DNA from: Pseudomonas sp. GM50
GTDB lineage: Bacteria > Pseudomonadota > Gammaproteobacteria > Pseudomonadales > Pseudomonadaceae
NCBI RefSeq assembly: GCF_000282375.1
Contig: NZ_AKJK01000012.1
Coordinates: forward strand, 1-64,000
Direction: 5' to 3'
DNA length: 64,000 bases
Both the position numbers and the translations under genes were made by a program. Position 1 is the first letter of the stretch. The number at the start of each line of letters is the position of its first letter. The notes under the pieces were generated by a model. The model saw only the letters and a program-made list of their open reading frames with translations. It made no database searches and had not been told where the DNA came from. Positions 63,141 through 64,000 of the stretch are shown one piece after another.

Positions 63141-63533
63141 GTGGACGAGAAACAACGTTACGACGAGGGCCTGAACGTCCGTCGCGCAGTACTTGGCGAC
63201 GCCCATGTCGACCGCAGCCTGAACGCGCTGACCGAGTTCAACTCGGAGTTCCAGGAGATGATCACCCGCCACGCCTGGGGCGACATCTGGACCCGCCCGG
63301 GCCTGCCGCGCCACACCCGTAGCCTGATCACCATCGCCATGCTGATCGGCATGAACCGCAACGAAGAACTCAAACTGCACCTGCGCGCCGCCGCCAACAA
63401 CGGCGTGACCCGTGGCGAGATCAAGGAAGTGATCATGCAGAGCGCGATCTACTGCGGCATCCCGGCGGCCAACGCGACGTTCCACCTGGCTGAATCGGTG
63501 TGGGATGAGTTGGGGGTTGAATCGCGGGAGTAA
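63141..63533 (+). CDS. pcaC: 4-carboxymuconolactone decarboxylase
   Basis: A 130-residue enzyme of the carboxymuconolactone decarboxylase family (RRAVLGDAHVDRSLNALTEF, RSLITIAMLIGMNRNEELKL, EVIMQSAIYCGIPAANATFH). It decarboxylates the lactone made by PcaB to give the substrate of PcaD. The GTG start has GGGG upstream and lies 10 bases after pcaD. Confidence 0.95.
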   Translation: MDEKQRYDEGLNVRRAVLGDAHVDRSLNALTEFNSEFQEMITRHAWGDIWTRPGLPRHTRSLITIAMLIGMNRNEELKLHLRAAANNGVTRGEIKEVIMQSAIYCGIPAANATFHLAESVWDELGVESRE

Positions 63534-63549
63534 CTGTCCACCACAACTC

Positions 63550-63694
63550 CTGTGGGAGCGGGCTTCTGTGGCGAGGGGGCTTCTGTGGCGAGGGGGCTTG
63601 CCCCCGTTGGGGCGCGAAGCGGCCCCAAAAGCTTTGCGACTGCTTCGCAGCCGAACGGGGGCAAGCCCCCTCGCCACAGAAGCCCGCTCCCACA
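63550..63694. repeat. REP element inserted into another REP element
   Basis: The outer arms are CTGTGGGAGCGGGCTT (63550-63565) and AAGCCCGCTCCCACA (63680-63694). Inside lies a complete GTGGCGAGGGGGC-type pair (63583-63679). The 17-base CTGTGGCGAGGGGGCTT occurs twice in a row (63566-63582 and 63583-63599). So one REP pair sits inside another, with a short duplication on the left. Confidence 0.85.
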
Positions 63695-63704
63695 TTTTTT
63701 GTGT

Positions 63705-64000
63705 TTACAGCAGGCTGATCGGATAGCTGACGATCAACCGGTTCTCGTCGAACTCGTTGTTGCTGAAGTCGCGGCGGATGGTCGAGTTGCGCCATCTGAC
63801 ATTGAGATCCTTGAGCGTGCCGCTCTGCACGGTGTAGCCCAGTTCGCTTTCGCGGCCCCATTCCTTGCCGTCGGTGGTGGTTGCGGTGTGTACGTTGTCG
63901 CCGCTGATGTAGCGGTTCATCAACGTCAGGCCCGGCACGCCAAGGGCGGCGAAGTTGTAGTCGTGGCGCAGTTGCCAGGATTTTTCCTTCGCGTTGTCAT
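63705..64000 (-). CDS. OprD family porin, C-terminal part (cut by window edge)
   Basis: The last about 98 residues of an outer-membrane porin: YNFAALGVPGLTLMNRYISG, GYTVQSGTLKDLNVRWRNST and ending VSYPISLL, with alternating hydrophobic residues of the final beta strands. The pattern is OprD-type. The gene start lies beyond the window. Its position after the pca genes suggests a porin for aromatic acids, but this is inference. Confidence 0.88.
   Translation of the reverse strand, partial: DNAKEKSWQLRHDYNFAALGVPGLTLMNRYISGDNVHTATTTDGKEWGRESELGYTVQSGTLKDLNVRWRNSTIRRDFSNNEFDENRLIVSYPISLL

Noticed and set aside
1..64000. CRISPR arrays, tRNA, rRNA, insertion sequences
   Set aside because: No regularly spaced repeats, tRNA cloverleaf, rRNA sequence or transposase/integrase reading was seen in the window.

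Overview
The window is high-G+C DNA from a member of the Pseudomonas fluorescens group. The evidence is the braC-to-braG transport operon, the pca (protocatechuate) cluster with PcaR, the gene run dinG / glycoside hydrolase / esterase / OmpA / pdxH / glycine-zipper lipoprotein, a CcoM-like microprotein, and dense Pseudomonas-type REP palindromes between genes. About 63 protein genes are supported. I saw no rRNA, tRNA, CRISPR array, insertion sequence or integrase.

Left part (1-18.8 kb): mostly chromosomal housekeeping and envelope genes. They include a lipid-anchored penicillin-acylase-like hydrolase, a glutathione transferase, a cysteine-hydrolase-fold protein, a small operon with SEC-C metal-binding proteins (YchJ and a His-rich 69-residue protein), two tandem OmpA/TSP3 lipoproteins, a collagen-like secreted protein, a CopD-like membrane protein, dinG with a LexA-type box, an agarase-like secreted glycoside hydrolase, an EstB-like serine hydrolase, an OmpA lipoprotein with a histone-like tail, pdxH and a glycine-zipper lipoprotein.

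Middle (18.8-31.4 kb): accessory modules set between core genes. There is a colicin-E3-type ribosome-cleaving bacteriocin with its cloacin/E3-type immunity gene and a further small immunity-like gene; nhaA, a PLP enzyme, an FAD oxidoreductase and an SDR/LysR divergent pair; a complete bufferin (copper-binding RiPP) operon bufA-bufB-bufC-doxX; and a RES/Xre toxin-antitoxin pair.

Right-middle (31.6-51.8 kb): the branched-chain amino-acid ABC operon with an unusual palindromic leader upstream of the binding-protein gene, a large tubulin/FtsZ-superfamily protein of unknown role, a beta-hydroxyacid dehydrogenase overlapping tail to tail with an MHYT-GGDEF-EAL protein, an MFS transporter, rapA, several very small genes including a CcoM-like microprotein preceded by an ANR/FNR-like box, and a PiT phosphate transporter.

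Right end (52.3-64 kb): a continuous protocatechuate catabolism locus pcaR-K-I-J-F-H-G-T-B-D-C followed by an OprD-type porin cut by the window edge. PcaHG opens the ring of protocatechuate; PcaB, PcaC and PcaD convert carboxymuconate to 3-oxoadipate; PcaIJ and PcaF turn that into succinyl-CoA and acetyl-CoA. PcaK and PcaT are the transporters and PcaR the regulator. Three inverted-repeat sites matching the PcaR motif lie before pcaR, pcaK and pcaI, and Crc/Hfq-type A-rich motifs sit at the translation starts of pcaK and pcaH.

The most unusual items are the tubulin-like protein, the bufferin operon, the compact E3-type bacteriocin with its extra small gene, and a REP element inserted inside another REP element near the right end.
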